Positions 26,142 to 34,296 of a stretch of 64,000 nucleotides of DNA are shown here, in pieces (the first letter of the stretch is position 1; each line of letters begins with the position of its first letter). Both the position numbers and the translations under genes were made by a program. Origin of the DNA: Runella defluvii (GTDB lineage Bacteria > Bacteroidota > Bacteroidia > Cytophagales > Spirosomataceae); assembly GCF_014195535.1 (NCBI RefSeq), contig NZ_JACIBY010000002.1, forward strand, positions 538,206 through 602,205, written 5' to 3'. Under the pieces are notes generated by a model. The model was not told the origin of the DNA. It saw nothing but the letters and a program-made list of their open reading frames with translations, and did not search any database.

Positions 26142-27335
26142 ATGAGATACCACCGTGTGTTGGTCGAAGCGATTGTTTTTTCGCTCGGCGAAATTTTTGA
26201 AAAAGGCCGTCAAGCCGATAAAGTGATTGAGCAAGTCCTCAAATCAAACCGTAAATGGGGCGCTCGCGACCGCGGTTTTATTGCCGAAAATACCTACGAA
26301 ATCGTCCGCTGGTGGCGGTTGTTATTGTTTGTAAGTCAAGAAGAACGACCCGCTTACAGCGATATTTTTGCCATTTGGCAGACACTCAAGGGCAACGAAC
26401 TTCCCGCCTGGACCGAATTTGACCACATTCAGCCGCAGCGTATTCGTCAAGCCTACGAAGAAGCTAAGAAAATCCGAAAAGTCCGCGAATCTATCCCCGA
26501 TTGGCTCGACGAAGTGGGAGCTTTGGAATTAGGAGAGAAATGGGACGATGAACTGCACGCGCTCAACCAAACTGCCCCCGTTGTTTTACGCGTCAATACC
26601 CTCAAAACCAACCGCGAAGCACTTCAAAAGCAGTTGGCTGAAGATGGCATTCAAACGAACCCACTTCCTTCGTTGCCCTCGGCGTTGGCATTGACAGAAA
26701 AGAAAAATGTATTTCAAACGGAGGCGTTCAAAAACGGCTTTTTTGAGGTTCAAGACGCGGGTTCGCAGGTGATTGCCCCCACGCTCGACGTTCAGCCTGG
26801 AATGCGGGTCATTGATGCTTGCGCAGGCGCTGGTGGAAAAACCTTGCACTTGGCCGCTTTGATGCAAAACCAAGGGAGATTGATTGCTATGGACGTAGAG
26901 AACTGGAAACTAGACGAACTTCGCCGCCGCGCACGTCGCAATGGGGTAAGCAACGTCGAAACGCGCCTCATCGAAGCCAAAACCATCAAGCGCCTCCGCG
27001 AAACGGCCGATCGCGTTTTGTTAGACGTGCCTTGTTCAGGTTTGGGAGTGCTTCGACGAAATCCAGATTCTAAATGGAAGATTATGCCCGAATTTTTGGC
27101 GCAAATTCGCCAAACGCAGTACGATATTTTAAGCCATTACTCACAAATGGTTAAACCTGGCGGCAAATTAGTCTATGCTACTTGTAGCATTTTACCCTCA
27201 GAAAGCGAAAATCAGGTGCAGCGCTTTCTCAAAGAGCAAGGCCAACAATGGACGCTTGAAACCGAAACGCGCACCTCTCCCGCCCGCGACGGATTCGACG
27301 GGTTTTATATGGCATCGTTGGTAAAACCTTGTTAA
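26142..27335 (+). CDS. RsmB/NOP-family RNA (cytosine-5) methyltransferase
   Basis: A 397-residue SAM-dependent methyltransferase that makes m5C in rRNA or tRNA. The N-terminal 140 residues resemble the NusB-like/RNA-binding part of RsmB. The Rossmann core has DACAGAGGKTLHLA (SAM site), LLDVPCSGLGVLRRNPD (motif IV, Cys of PCSG) and YATCSILPSESENQVQRF (motif VI, catalytic Cys of TCS). The TCS motif with a shortened C-terminus fits RsmB more than RsmF or TrmB-type families. Followed by murB after 46 bases. Confidence 0.88.
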   Translation: MRYHRVLVEAIVFSLGEIFEKGRQADKVIEQVLKSNRKWGARDRGFIAENTYEIVRWWRLLLFVSQEERPAYSDIFAIWQTLKGNELPAWTEFDHIQPQRIRQAYEEAKKIRKVRESIPDWLDEVGALELGEKWDDELHALNQTAPVVLRVNTLKTNREALQKQLAEDGIQTNPLPSLPSALALTEKKNVFQTEAFKNGFFEVQDAGSQVIAPTLDVQPGMRVIDACAGAGGKTLHLAALMQNQGRLIAMDVENWKLDELRRRARRNGVSNVETRLIEAKTIKRLRETADRVLLDVPCSGLGVLRRNPDSKWKIMPEFLAQIRQTQYDILSHYSQMVKPGGKLVYATCSILPSESENQVQRFLKEQGQQWTLETETRTSPARDGFDGFYMASLVKPC

Positions 27336-27381
27336 AAACCACCTTTTTTACGTTATTTGTCCAAGGAACCACTCACCCATA

Positions 27382-28401
27382 ATGCTTACCATTCAAAGCA
27401 ACGTTTCACTCAAGCCGTATAATACCTTCGGTATCGATGCCACCGCACGCTACTTGGTAGAAGTAGAAAACGAAGAAGACATTCAGACACTCCTTCAACT
27501 TCCCAATGCACACACGTCACCAATGCTCATTTTGGGCGGTGGCAGCAATCTTCTCCTCACGCAAGACTTTAATGGGTTGGCGGTCAAAATCAATCTCAAA
27601 GGCATTCAAGTTGTGAAAGAAGACCAAGAGCACGTCTGGGTACGGGCGGGGGCTGGTGAAAACTGGCATGGTTTTGTCATGCACTGCGTCGAAAAAGGCT
27701 GGGCTGGCCTCGAAAATTTATCTTTGATACCTGGTACCGTCGGAGCCGCCCCCATGCAAAATATTGGTGCGTACGGTGTCGAAATCAAAGACACCTTCGA
27801 CCGCCTCGAAGCAGTGCAGTTAGCCACGGGCGAAAAACACATTTTTACCAATGCCGATTGCCGCTTTGGCTACCGCGATAGTGTGTTTAAAAATGAAGTG
27901 AAAGGCCAATATATCATCAGCAGTGTTCAGTTTAAGCTGGCCAAACAGCCCACTTTTCAGGTATCGTACGGCGACATTCAAACGACCCTTACGCAAATGG
28001 GCGTCAAAGAATTAAGCATTCGAGCAGTAAGTGAAGCCGTCATCAAAATTAGACGTAGCAAACTCCCCGACCCCGCCGAAATCGGAAACGCGGGCAGTTT
28101 TTTCAAAAACCCCGAAATCCCTGCTTCGCAGTACGAAGCACTTAAAATCCAATACCCAGCCATTCCAGGCTATGTGATCAACGACACGACCGTGAAAGTG
28201 CCAGCAGGTTGGTTGATTGAACAAAACGGCTGGAAAGGAAAACGTTTTGGAAGCATTGGCGTTCATACCCGACAAGCGCTGGTACTGGTCAACTACGGCG
28301 GAGGAAAAGGTGCTGACATACAACAACTTGCCTATAAGATTCAAAACTCAGTCGAAGAGCAATTTGGTATTCGGTTGCATACAGAGGTAAACTTCGTATA
28401 A
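27382..28401 (+). CDS. murB: UDP-N-acetylenolpyruvoylglucosamine reductase
   Basis: Reduces UDP-GlcNAc-enolpyruvate to UDP-MurNAc in peptidoglycan synthesis. The 339-residue protein is of the longer type I (E. coli-like). FAD-binding features include LGGGSNLLLTQDFNG and PGTVGAAPMQNIGAYGVE; the substrate Arg lies in FGYRDSVFK, the proton-donor Ser in NAGSFFKNP and the catalytic Glu in the terminal HTEVNFV. A terminator follows directly after the stop codon. Confidence 0.96.
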   Translation: MLTIQSNVSLKPYNTFGIDATARYLVEVENEEDIQTLLQLPNAHTSPMLILGGGSNLLLTQDFNGLAVKINLKGIQVVKEDQEHVWVRAGAGENWHGFVMHCVEKGWAGLENLSLIPGTVGAAPMQNIGAYGVEIKDTFDRLEAVQLATGEKHIFTNADCRFGYRDSVFKNEVKGQYIISSVQFKLAKQPTFQVSYGDIQTTLTQMGVKELSIRAVSEAVIKIRRSKLPDPAEIGNAGSFFKNPEIPASQYEALKIQYPAIPGYVINDTTVKVPAGWLIEQNGWKGKRFGSIGVHTRQALVLVNYGGGKGADIQQLAYKIQNSVEEQFGIRLHTEVNFV

Positions 28402-28403
28402 AA

Positions 28404-28432
28404 AAAAGTTGGCCAGAAACTAGCCAACTTTT
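28404..28432 (+). terminator. Rho-independent terminator of murB
   Basis: AAAAGTTGGC and GCCAACTTTT pair around a nine-base loop immediately after the murB stop codon. The DNA from there to 28683 is A/T-rich; it holds one further dyad, CAAAAATT-AA-AATTTTTG at 28455-28472, and no gene that I can see. Confidence 0.8.
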
Positions 28433-28683
28433 CGGAACCTTCCTCTTTTTTAACCAAAAATTAAAATTTTTGATGTTTCCTTAAAAAACAAACCTCTATA
28501 TCTTTTTACTCTCCTTTTTTCGTCTTTTTGGTTTATATTTATTGGAGAGTTGTTAAAACCTATTTATTGCAGCTTAATTCACTCACTGCGCTTTTTATAA
28601 CATAAAACCTTCGCCAAATCGTTCTAAAGACAACTGAAAAGTTCCCTTTAAACGGCCAACTGCCCGAATCTGTCTATTCTCCC

Positions 28684-29196
28684 CTAAAATGCGTGTTCGT
28701 ACACGTATAATTTGTCTTTCAATTCTTTTCGAGCAATGTGAATCCTGTTTTTGACTGTTCCAATCGGAATACGCAAACGCTCCGCAATTTCATGGTATTT
28801 GAATCCTCGGTAGTGCATCATAAACGGCGTACGGAACGATTCTTCTAATGAATCTACGGCGCGGTTGATGTCATTCATTATAAACGTTGAAGGCGCGTCA
28901 TTATCCGTGCTATTCTCAAGCGAATTGATGTAGTACAAATTTTCAGATTCGTCAATGAAAGTATTCTTCCTTACCATGCGCTGATAGTTGGTAATGAACG
29001 TGTTTTTCATAATTGTGTAGAGCCACGCTTTTAGGTTAGTTCCATCAGCATATTTTTCTCGGTTGGTAAACGCCTTCAACAAGGTATCTTGAAGCAAATC
29101 ATTGGCATCATCATGGTCTTTGGTGAGGCGCATGGCAAATGGTTTCAATGACTTTGAAACTTTTGAAATATTGTAGGTGAATTCTATGGCGGTCAT
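28684..29196 (-). CDS. ECF-type RNA polymerase sigma factor
   Basis: A 170-residue ECF sigma factor. Region 2 (about residues 10-80) has DANDLLQDTLLKAF and NLKAWLYTIMKNTFI, and region 4 (about 110-165) has SLEESFRTPFMMHYRGFKYHEIAERLRIPIGTVKNRIHIARKELK split into its two helices. No anti-sigma or FecR-like gene lies next to it, which is common for the conserved Bacteroidota group of short ECF factors. Upstream are a good TTTG-N21-TAACTTTG promoter and three dyads described separately, one across that promoter, hinting at autoregulation. Confidence 0.92.
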   Translation of the reverse strand: MTAIEFTYNISKVSKSLKPFAMRLTKDHDDANDLLQDTLLKAFTNREKYADGTNLKAWLYTIMKNTFITNYQRMVRKNTFIDESENLYYINSLENSTDNDAPSTFIMNDINRAVDSLEESFRTPFMMHYRGFKYHEIAERLRIPIGTVKNRIHIARKELKDKLYVYEHAF

Positions 29197-29218
29197 GGTC
29201 TTTGGATTGTTGATTTTT

Positions 29219-29246
29219 GTTTAATCTTTATGAAGCAAAGTTAAAC
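29219..29246. promoter_or_regulatory. GTTTAA dyad 1, overlapping sigma gene promoter
   Basis: GTTTAA (29219-29224) and TTAAAC (29241-29246) with exactly 16 bases between them, starting 22 bases upstream of the sigma factor start codon. The right half overlaps the probable -7 box of the sigma gene (29236-29243 on the minus strand). Half-site centres are 22 bases apart, two helical turns, as expected for a dimeric regulator bound to one face. Confidence 0.6.
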
Positions 29247-29268
29247 AATAATATTTTACAATACCAAA
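29236..29268 (-). promoter_or_regulatory. Probable promoter of the ECF sigma gene
   Basis: On the minus strand TTTG (29268-29265) is followed after 21 bases by TAACTTTG (29243-29236), an exact fit to the Bacteroidota -33/-7 consensus TTTG-N19-21-TAnnTTTG. The predicted untranslated leader is about 30 bases. Confidence 0.65.
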
Positions 29269-29418
29269 CCTATTTTGGAAATTATAGAACAAAATCCTAC
29301 TAATTTTATTCTAAGCGACTAATTTTAATGTCTTTTACAATGCCTTTTTTCCAAAAAAACAAGTCAAAAAGAAGCAAAAAAGGGGCATTTTACACAAAAA
29401 AGTACAATTTTTAGTTTT

Positions 29419-29446
29419 GTTTAATTTATAGAAAAATAAGTTAAAC
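29419..29446. promoter_or_regulatory. GTTTAA dyad 2
   Basis: GTTTAA (29419-29424), 16 bases, TTAAAC (29441-29446): the same architecture as dyad 1, exactly 200 bases further from the sigma gene. The DNA between 29247 and 29418 is A/T-rich, with no gene visible. Confidence 0.5.
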
Positions 29447-29468
29447 AAAATCAAAAATTCTAATGTCT

Positions 29469-29496
29469 GTTTAATATTAAAAACAATCTATTAAAC
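29469..29496. promoter_or_regulatory. GTTTAA dyad 3
   Basis: GTTTAA (29469-29474), 16 bases, TTAAAC (29491-29496). It begins 50 bases after dyad 2. As in the other two, the left half-site continues as GTTTAAT. Confidence 0.5.
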
Positions 29497-29527
29497 AAAA
29501 ACCCCCTATTCACCGAAGGAAACAACC

Positions 29528-29558
29528 AAAAAAGCGCCACTTTCGATGGCGCTTTTTT
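29528..29558. terminator. Rho-independent terminator
   Basis: AAAAAAGCGCCA and TGGCGCTTTTTT pair perfectly around a seven-base loop. It lies 33 bases beyond the end of the epimerase gene, so it most likely ends the prmA-epimerase transcript; it is symmetrical and could act in both directions. Confidence 0.9.
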
Positions 29559-29591
29559 GGTATATCTACTTACCTCAAAATGAGAGACCTT

Positions 29592-30413
29592 TTAGAGTGC
29601 GTAATAAAAATCTAAAGGGTTGGGGTACAAAAACGAATAGGGAAGGTGCGTTTGCAGGCGCTCCGACGAAATCAGTTTGTAAGGCGCTGAAGCATCATCC
29701 TCAAACGTTGGAGGAATATACCCAAACGGTTCGCAACTCCCCAAATAAACCTCGCGGCGGGTAGGATGTTGGGGCGAAACCACGTTATAGGTTTGATTCC
29801 ATGCTTCGTTGGGCGAAGATAAAAACGTTTCAATGATTCCGATGGCGTCGTCGCGGTGCAGATAGTTGACGGGCAAATGCCCCGTCGTCAGATTTTTTTT
29901 ACCCGATACGTATTTTGCAGGAATACGCTCGTAGCCCATCAAGCCACCGCAACGAAGCACGAGCCACGTTTTTCCTACTTCCTGAATGATACGCTCGGCT
30001 TCGACCAAGGCAGGTGCCGCCGCCTGCTCGGGTGTTATTACGTCGTCTTCTACCGCCGTCCGATTGTCATCGGCATAGACCGACGTTGAACTTACGTAAA
30101 TCACGCGCTGCACCGAGCTATTTTTTAGCAAAGTGGCCAGGTGCTCGATTTGGGCAGGATGAAACGTCGCGCCCGTGTGCGCCAATCGCGGCGGGATATT
30201 TACAACCAACACTTCGGTATCCAACAAATAGTCCCAGCCTATTCCTTTCGGTTCGGGCGACAATTGCAGCCAAAGCGGCTCAATCCCTGCCTGACGCAGT
30301 TCGCTCAGTTTTTCGGCACGGGTTGTTGAGCCTCTGACCACGTGTCCTTGTTCTATGAGTTTTTTGGCCAAAGGTAAGCCCAGCCAGCCACATCCTAAAA
30401 TACTTACTTTCAT
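29592..30413 (-). CDS. NAD(P)-dependent epimerase/reductase (YeeZ-like, extended SDR)
   Basis: A 273-residue SDR-fold protein. The nucleotide-binding motif is GCGWLGLPLA at residues 8-17, and YVSSTSVYAD supplies a Ser/Tyr pair, but the usual YxxxK is not evident, as in the YeeZ/YbjS-like atypical SDRs. KYVSGKKNLTTGHLPVNYLHRDDAIGII is the substrate-side conserved block. The start codon overlaps the prmA stop (ATGA), so translation is coupled. The substrate is unknown. Confidence 0.75.
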   Translation of the reverse strand: MKVSILGCGWLGLPLAKKLIEQGHVVRGSTTRAEKLSELRQAGIEPLWLQLSPEPKGIGWDYLLDTEVLVVNIPPRLAHTGATFHPAQIEHLATLLKNSSVQRVIYVSSTSVYADDNRTAVEDDVITPEQAAAPALVEAERIIQEVGKTWLVLRCGGLMGYERIPAKYVSGKKNLTTGHLPVNYLHRDDAIGIIETFLSSPNEAWNQTYNVVSPQHPTRREVYLGSCEPFGYIPPTFEDDASAPYKLISSERLQTHLPYSFLYPNPLDFYYAL

Positions 30414-31243
30414 GGTTTTTCAAAACGTAAGGTTGCCCATTGGTTGAGCGTTTTTTGAGCTACTAACTTGAGTCCAACTTCTTCGGCTTTTTGCGTAATA
30501 TCCGCTATGTCAAACTCGTAAAAACCGCTCACCATCATCGTACCACCCGCTTTTAAGAACGTTTCATAAATAGGAATTTCGCGAAGCAAAATGTTGCGGT
30601 TGATATTGGCCAACACAATGTCGTAGGTGTCGTGCGGACAGTCTTCGATGGTTCCTTGAAAAACGGTCATGTGTTTACAACCATTCATCTCAGCGTTTTC
30701 GACGGCATTGAGGTACGCCCATTCTTCGATGTCGAAGGCGGTGAGTTTAGTCGCACCCAATAGTTCCCCCAAAATCGCCAAAATACCCGTACCACTTCCT
30801 ACGTCGAGCAACGATTTTCCCTGATGATCCAGCGAAAGTTGTTGTTCCATGACCAAGGTAGTGGTTTCGTGGTGACCCGTTCCAAACGACATTTTGGGGT
30901 CAATCACAATTTCGTACTGAAACGCAGGATTCGGCTCGTGGTACGACGCACGCACGCGGATTTTCCCCGCCACTTCAATCGGCTGGTAGTTTTTCTCCCA
31001 TTCTTCGTTCCAGTTTTTGGGTTCGAGCTGTTGGTATTCCACCGTAATCGGCGTCATCGACTGGTAGTCGTCAACCAATTGCTGAAGTTGGGCAGCGTCA
31101 AATTGTTCATCTATGATATAAGCCAAAAGCCCTTCGTCGGTTTCGACAAACGACTCGTAGCCAATTTGGCCTAATTCAGCCATCACGATTTCGTTAAAAT
31201 CAGGATTAAGCGTCAAACGCGCTTCATAATAAGTAGCAGGCAT
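30410..31243 (-). CDS. prmA: Ribosomal protein L11 methyltransferase
   Basis: Methylates ribosomal protein L11 on several amino groups using SAM. I start at the ATG at 31243 (MPATYYEARLTLNPDF). A longer frame begins at 31318, but a consensus -7 box lies at 31269-31276 inside that extension. The 277-residue product has an N-terminal L11-recognition domain and the Rossmann motif LLDVGSGTGILAILGELLGA, followed by VLANINRNIL. PKMSFGTGHHETT is the conserved PrmA segment before the SAM site. Overlaps the epimerase gene by four bases. Confidence 0.93.
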   Translation of the reverse strand: MPATYYEARLTLNPDFNEIVMAELGQIGYESFVETDEGLLAYIIDEQFDAAQLQQLVDDYQSMTPITVEYQQLEPKNWNEEWEKNYQPIEVAGKIRVRASYHEPNPAFQYEIVIDPKMSFGTGHHETTTLVMEQQLSLDHQGKSLLDVGSGTGILAILGELLGATKLTAFDIEEWAYLNAVENAEMNGCKHMTVFQGTIEDCPHDTYDIVLANINRNILLREIPIYETFLKAGGTMMVSGFYEFDIADITQKAEEVGLKLVAQKTLNQWATLRFEKP

Positions 31244-31268
31244 AGTTTCATAAATTACCGTTTCGCTG

Positions 31269-31276
31269 CAAAGGTA
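31269..31276 (-). promoter_or_regulatory. -7 box for prmA
   Basis: TACCTTTG on the minus strand matches TAnnTTTG exactly, 25 bases before the chosen prmA start. It excludes the longer prmA frame. Confidence 0.6.
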
Positions 31277-31296
31277 CGCCCAATCTGATTTTAAAC

Positions 31297-31304
31297 TACA
31301 TTTG
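31297..31304 (+). promoter_or_regulatory. -7 box for the FAD/Fe-S oxidoreductase gene
   Basis: TACATTTG on the plus strand matches TAnnTTTG exactly, 19 bases before the start at 31324. With the box at 31269-31276 it makes a compact divergent promoter pair. Confidence 0.55.
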
Positions 31305-31323
31305 CACAAACCATTCATGTCTG

Positions 31324-34263
31324 ATGTTTTACGTTACCACTACCCAACTTCCTTTTGAACAACTTACCTCTGATTTTGAGGGAGAATTGTATTTTGATAC
31401 CACCACTCCGCACCAAGCCATCCGTAAATTGTACTCCACCGATGCTTCGGTCTATCAAGAAATGCCCTTGGCGGTGGCTTTGCCGCGCAGTAGTAAGGAC
31501 ATTCAACAATTGATTGCGTTTGCTACCCGCCACCAACTGACGCTTATTCCAAGGGCCGCAGGTACATCGCTTGCGGGGCAAGTAGTAGGCAATGGCATTG
31601 TCATCGATATTTCTAAATATTTTGATAAAATCCTGGAAGTCAACCCACAAGAACGTTGGGTTCGAGTACAGCCTGGCGTTATTCGCGACGACCTCAACGC
31701 CTTTTTGAGACCTTACGGCTTGATGTTTGGCCCCGAAACGTCCACGGCGAGCCGCGCGATGGTGGGCGGAATGATTGGTAACAATTCCTGCGGTCTCCAC
31801 TCCATCAGTTGGGGCACCACCCGCGACCATTTGTTGGAAGTAAAAGCCCTGCTTTCCGACGGTAGCGAAGTTCATTTTGGCCCCGAAGTTTCAAAGACTA
31901 ATTCACCAAAAAATACCGAAGGTGACTTGAAGCAAAAAATCGACAACGAGATTTTTGCCCTGCTTTCAACGCCTTCGTACCAAGAAGAAATTCATAGAAA
32001 CTTCCCCAAAAAAACCGTCACTCGGCGCAACACAGGCTACGCCCTCGACGCCCTGCTGGATACCGCGCCTTTTGGGGGAACGGAAGCCTTTAACCTATGC
32101 CGACTTATTGCAGGCTCGGAAGGAACGCTCTGTTTTGTGACCGAAGCAAAACTAAATTTATTGCCGCTGCCGCCTGCTGAGTTGGGTTTGTTGTGCATTC
32201 ATTGCACGTCGCTGCACGAGTCGTTGCTAGCCAACGGCCTCGCCATGCGTCATCAGCCATTGGCGTCGGAGCTGGTCGATAAATACATCATGGATTTTAC
32301 CAAAGGCCACAACGAATACCGCCACAATCGCTTTTTTATCGAAGGCGACCCCGCAGCCATGCTCATGGTGGAATTTGGCGCTGCGACCCGCCCCGAAGTA
32401 GAAGCCATGGCGAGCCGCTTGGTGGCTGAGCTAAAAGCCGCCAATTTGGGCTATGCTTACCCGCTTTTGTTTGGCGACGAATCGAAAAAAGCGTGGGATG
32501 TTCGTAAAGCAGGTTTGGGTCTTATCCGAAACCTCCCTGGCGACACCCAGCCCGTGAACCTCATCGAAGACTGTGCCGTAGCGGTAGAAGACCTGCCCGA
32601 TTACATTCAAGACCTTGGCGAAGTGCTTCAAAAACACGGGGTTCATGCCTCATACTATGCGCACGCAGGAGCGGGCGAGTTGCACGTGGAGCCAATGGTG
32701 AACTTAAAAACTTCCGAAGGAAAAGCTACGTTTCGGGCGATTTTGGCCGACACGGCCGTATTGCTCAAAAAATACAACGGCTCGCTCTCGGGCGAGCACG
32801 GCGACGGACGTCTGCGCGGCGAGTTTATTCCTTTTATGATGGGCGAGCAGGTGTATGAGCTGTTTAGAAAAGTGAAAGCCATTTTTGACCCGAACGGCGT
32901 ATTTAACCGTGGCAAAATTGTGGATACGCCGCCCATGAACGAATTTTTGCGCTACCAACCCGACCAAGTTGCGCCCAAAACCGAAACCGTTTTTGATTTT
33001 AGCCACCAAGAAAGCATCCTTCGGTTGGCCGAAAAATGCAGCGGTTCGGGCGACTGCCGCAAAACCCAAATCACGGGAGGTACGATGTGCCCCAGCTACA
33101 TGGCCAGTCGCCGCGAACGCGATACCACCCGCGCCCGCGCCAATATGCTTCGTCACTTTTATACCGAGGCTACGCCTACGCCTACCAGCGCCGAAGAAAC
33201 CAAAGAAATTCTTGATTTGTGTTTGTCGTGCAAAGGCTGTAAATCAGAATGCCCGTCGAGCGTGGACATTGCCAAAATGAAGGCCGAGTTCTTGCAAAGC
33301 TATTATGACAAAAATGGCGTTCCGTTTCGTGCGCGTTTGATTGCCAACTTTACGCAACAGATGAAGCTCGCGAGCCTCGTCCCTTGGGCGTACAACGCCG
33401 TTTTTGGTACCGAAAGTTTACGCAAAATCGCCAACCGCATCGTCGGTTTTCACCCCGACCGCACCATGCCCATGCTGAGTAGCACCACGTTGAAGCAGTG
33501 GGCAAAGGGCAAGGAGCAAGGGGCAAAAGGCAAAGGGCAGGTTTATCTTTTTTGTGATGAGTTTACGAATTTTAATGACGTAGAAATTGGCCAAAAGGCC
33601 ATTCAGCTTTTGGAGAAATTAGGCTACGAAGTGCTCATTCCTACTCACCTCGAAAGCGGGCGCACGTACCTTTCGAAGGGACTGGTTAAAGAAGCCAAAA
33701 AGATAGCCATTCAAAACGTAACGTTGCTGAAAGACTTGATTTCGAGCGAGACGCCGTTGGTGGGCATCGAGCCTTCGGCTTTGTTGACCTTCCGCGACGA
33801 ATACCTCGATTTGGTACCTGCCTCGCTCCGCGAAGAGGCGCAAAAATTGGCCCAAAATGCCTTGTTGTTTGATGAGTTTATCGCTCGCGAAATCGACGCC
33901 AAAAACATCCGTAGTAGCCAATTTACGGAAGACCGTCAGCTCATAAAACTACACGGTCACTGTCACCAAAAAGCGCTTGGTTCGCTGACCCCGACGAAGA
34001 AAATGTTGTCATTGCCACAAAACTATCAGGTACAGCTGATTCCATCGGGGTGCTGCGGAATGGCGGGTTCATTTGGATATGAAACAGAACATTACGAACT
34101 TTCGATGCAGGTAGGAGAATTGGTGCTTTTCCCTACGGTTCGACAACAGCCCGACGATGTGCTTATCGCCGCACCAGGCACCAGTTGCCGTCACCAAATC
34201 AAAGACGGTACGGGCAAAAAAGCCCTTCATCCGATTGAGATTTTGTGGAATGCCTTGCGTTAA
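31324..34263 (+). CDS. FAD-linked oxidase and Fe-S dehydrogenase fusion (GlcD/GlcF or D-lactate dehydrogenase type)
   Basis: A 979-residue fusion that probably oxidises a 2-hydroxy acid such as D-lactate or glycolate and feeds electrons into the respiratory chain. The N-terminal FAD-binding PCMH domain has RAAGTSLAGQ, NNSCGLHSISWGTTRDH and GSEGTLCFVTEAKLNLLPLP. Two Fe-S clusters follow (CSGSGDC...CPSY and CLSCKGCKSECPSSVD), then CCG-type domains ending in PSGCCGMAGSFGYE. Between the clusters and the first CCG region, around residues 726-739, is a low-complexity WAKGKEQGAKGKGQ stretch encoded by an interspersed repeat (33499-33540). The exact substrate cannot be told. Confidence 0.88.
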   Translation: MFYVTTTQLPFEQLTSDFEGELYFDTTTPHQAIRKLYSTDASVYQEMPLAVALPRSSKDIQQLIAFATRHQLTLIPRAAGTSLAGQVVGNGIVIDISKYFDKILEVNPQERWVRVQPGVIRDDLNAFLRPYGLMFGPETSTASRAMVGGMIGNNSCGLHSISWGTTRDHLLEVKALLSDGSEVHFGPEVSKTNSPKNTEGDLKQKIDNEIFALLSTPSYQEEIHRNFPKKTVTRRNTGYALDALLDTAPFGGTEAFNLCRLIAGSEGTLCFVTEAKLNLLPLPPAELGLLCIHCTSLHESLLANGLAMRHQPLASELVDKYIMDFTKGHNEYRHNRFFIEGDPAAMLMVEFGAATRPEVEAMASRLVAELKAANLGYAYPLLFGDESKKAWDVRKAGLGLIRNLPGDTQPVNLIEDCAVAVEDLPDYIQDLGEVLQKHGVHASYYAHAGAGELHVEPMVNLKTSEGKATFRAILADTAVLLKKYNGSLSGEHGDGRLRGEFIPFMMGEQVYELFRKVKAIFDPNGVFNRGKIVDTPPMNEFLRYQPDQVAPKTETVFDFSHQESILRLAEKCSGSGDCRKTQITGGTMCPSYMASRRERDTTRARANMLRHFYTEATPTPTSAEETKEILDLCLSCKGCKSECPSSVDIAKMKAEFLQSYYDKNGVPFRARLIANFTQQMKLASLVPWAYNAVFGTESLRKIANRIVGFHPDRTMPMLSSTTLKQWAKGKEQGAKGKGQVYLFCDEFTNFNDVEIGQKAIQLLEKLGYEVLIPTHLESGRTYLSKGLVKEAKKIAIQNVTLLKDLISSETPLVGIEPSALLTFRDEYLDLVPASLREEAQKLAQNALLFDEFIAREIDAKNIRSSQFTEDRQLIKLHGHCHQKALGSLTPTKKMLSLPQNYQVQLIPSGCCGMAGSFGYETEHYELSMQVGELVLFPTVRQQPDDVLIAAPGTSCRHQIKDGTGKKALHPIEILWNALR
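33499..33540. repeat. GGGCAAAGGGCAA repeat inside a coding sequence
   Basis: A 42-base run of GGGCAA/GAGCAA/GGCAAA units, in frame within the FAD/Fe-S gene. It shares GGGCAAAGGGCA and GAGCAAGGAGCAA-like words with the intergenic element at 61576-61671. The encoded Lys/Gly-rich linker has no counterpart in the flanking domain sequences. Confidence 0.55.
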
Positions 34264-34296
34264 AATTGACCCTTAATCACTATTTATTTACACCAA

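Noticed and set aside
26142-27335. Assignment as RsmF or a tRNA methyltransferase
   Set aside because: The NusB-like N-terminal part and the TCS/PCSG pair fit RsmB better, but since the exact target is open no gene symbol was given.
31315-31875. Long open frame on the minus strand inside the FAD/Fe-S gene
   Set aside because: Its product has no recognisable domain, and it lies fully antisense to the well-supported PCMH domain; it is a shadow frame.
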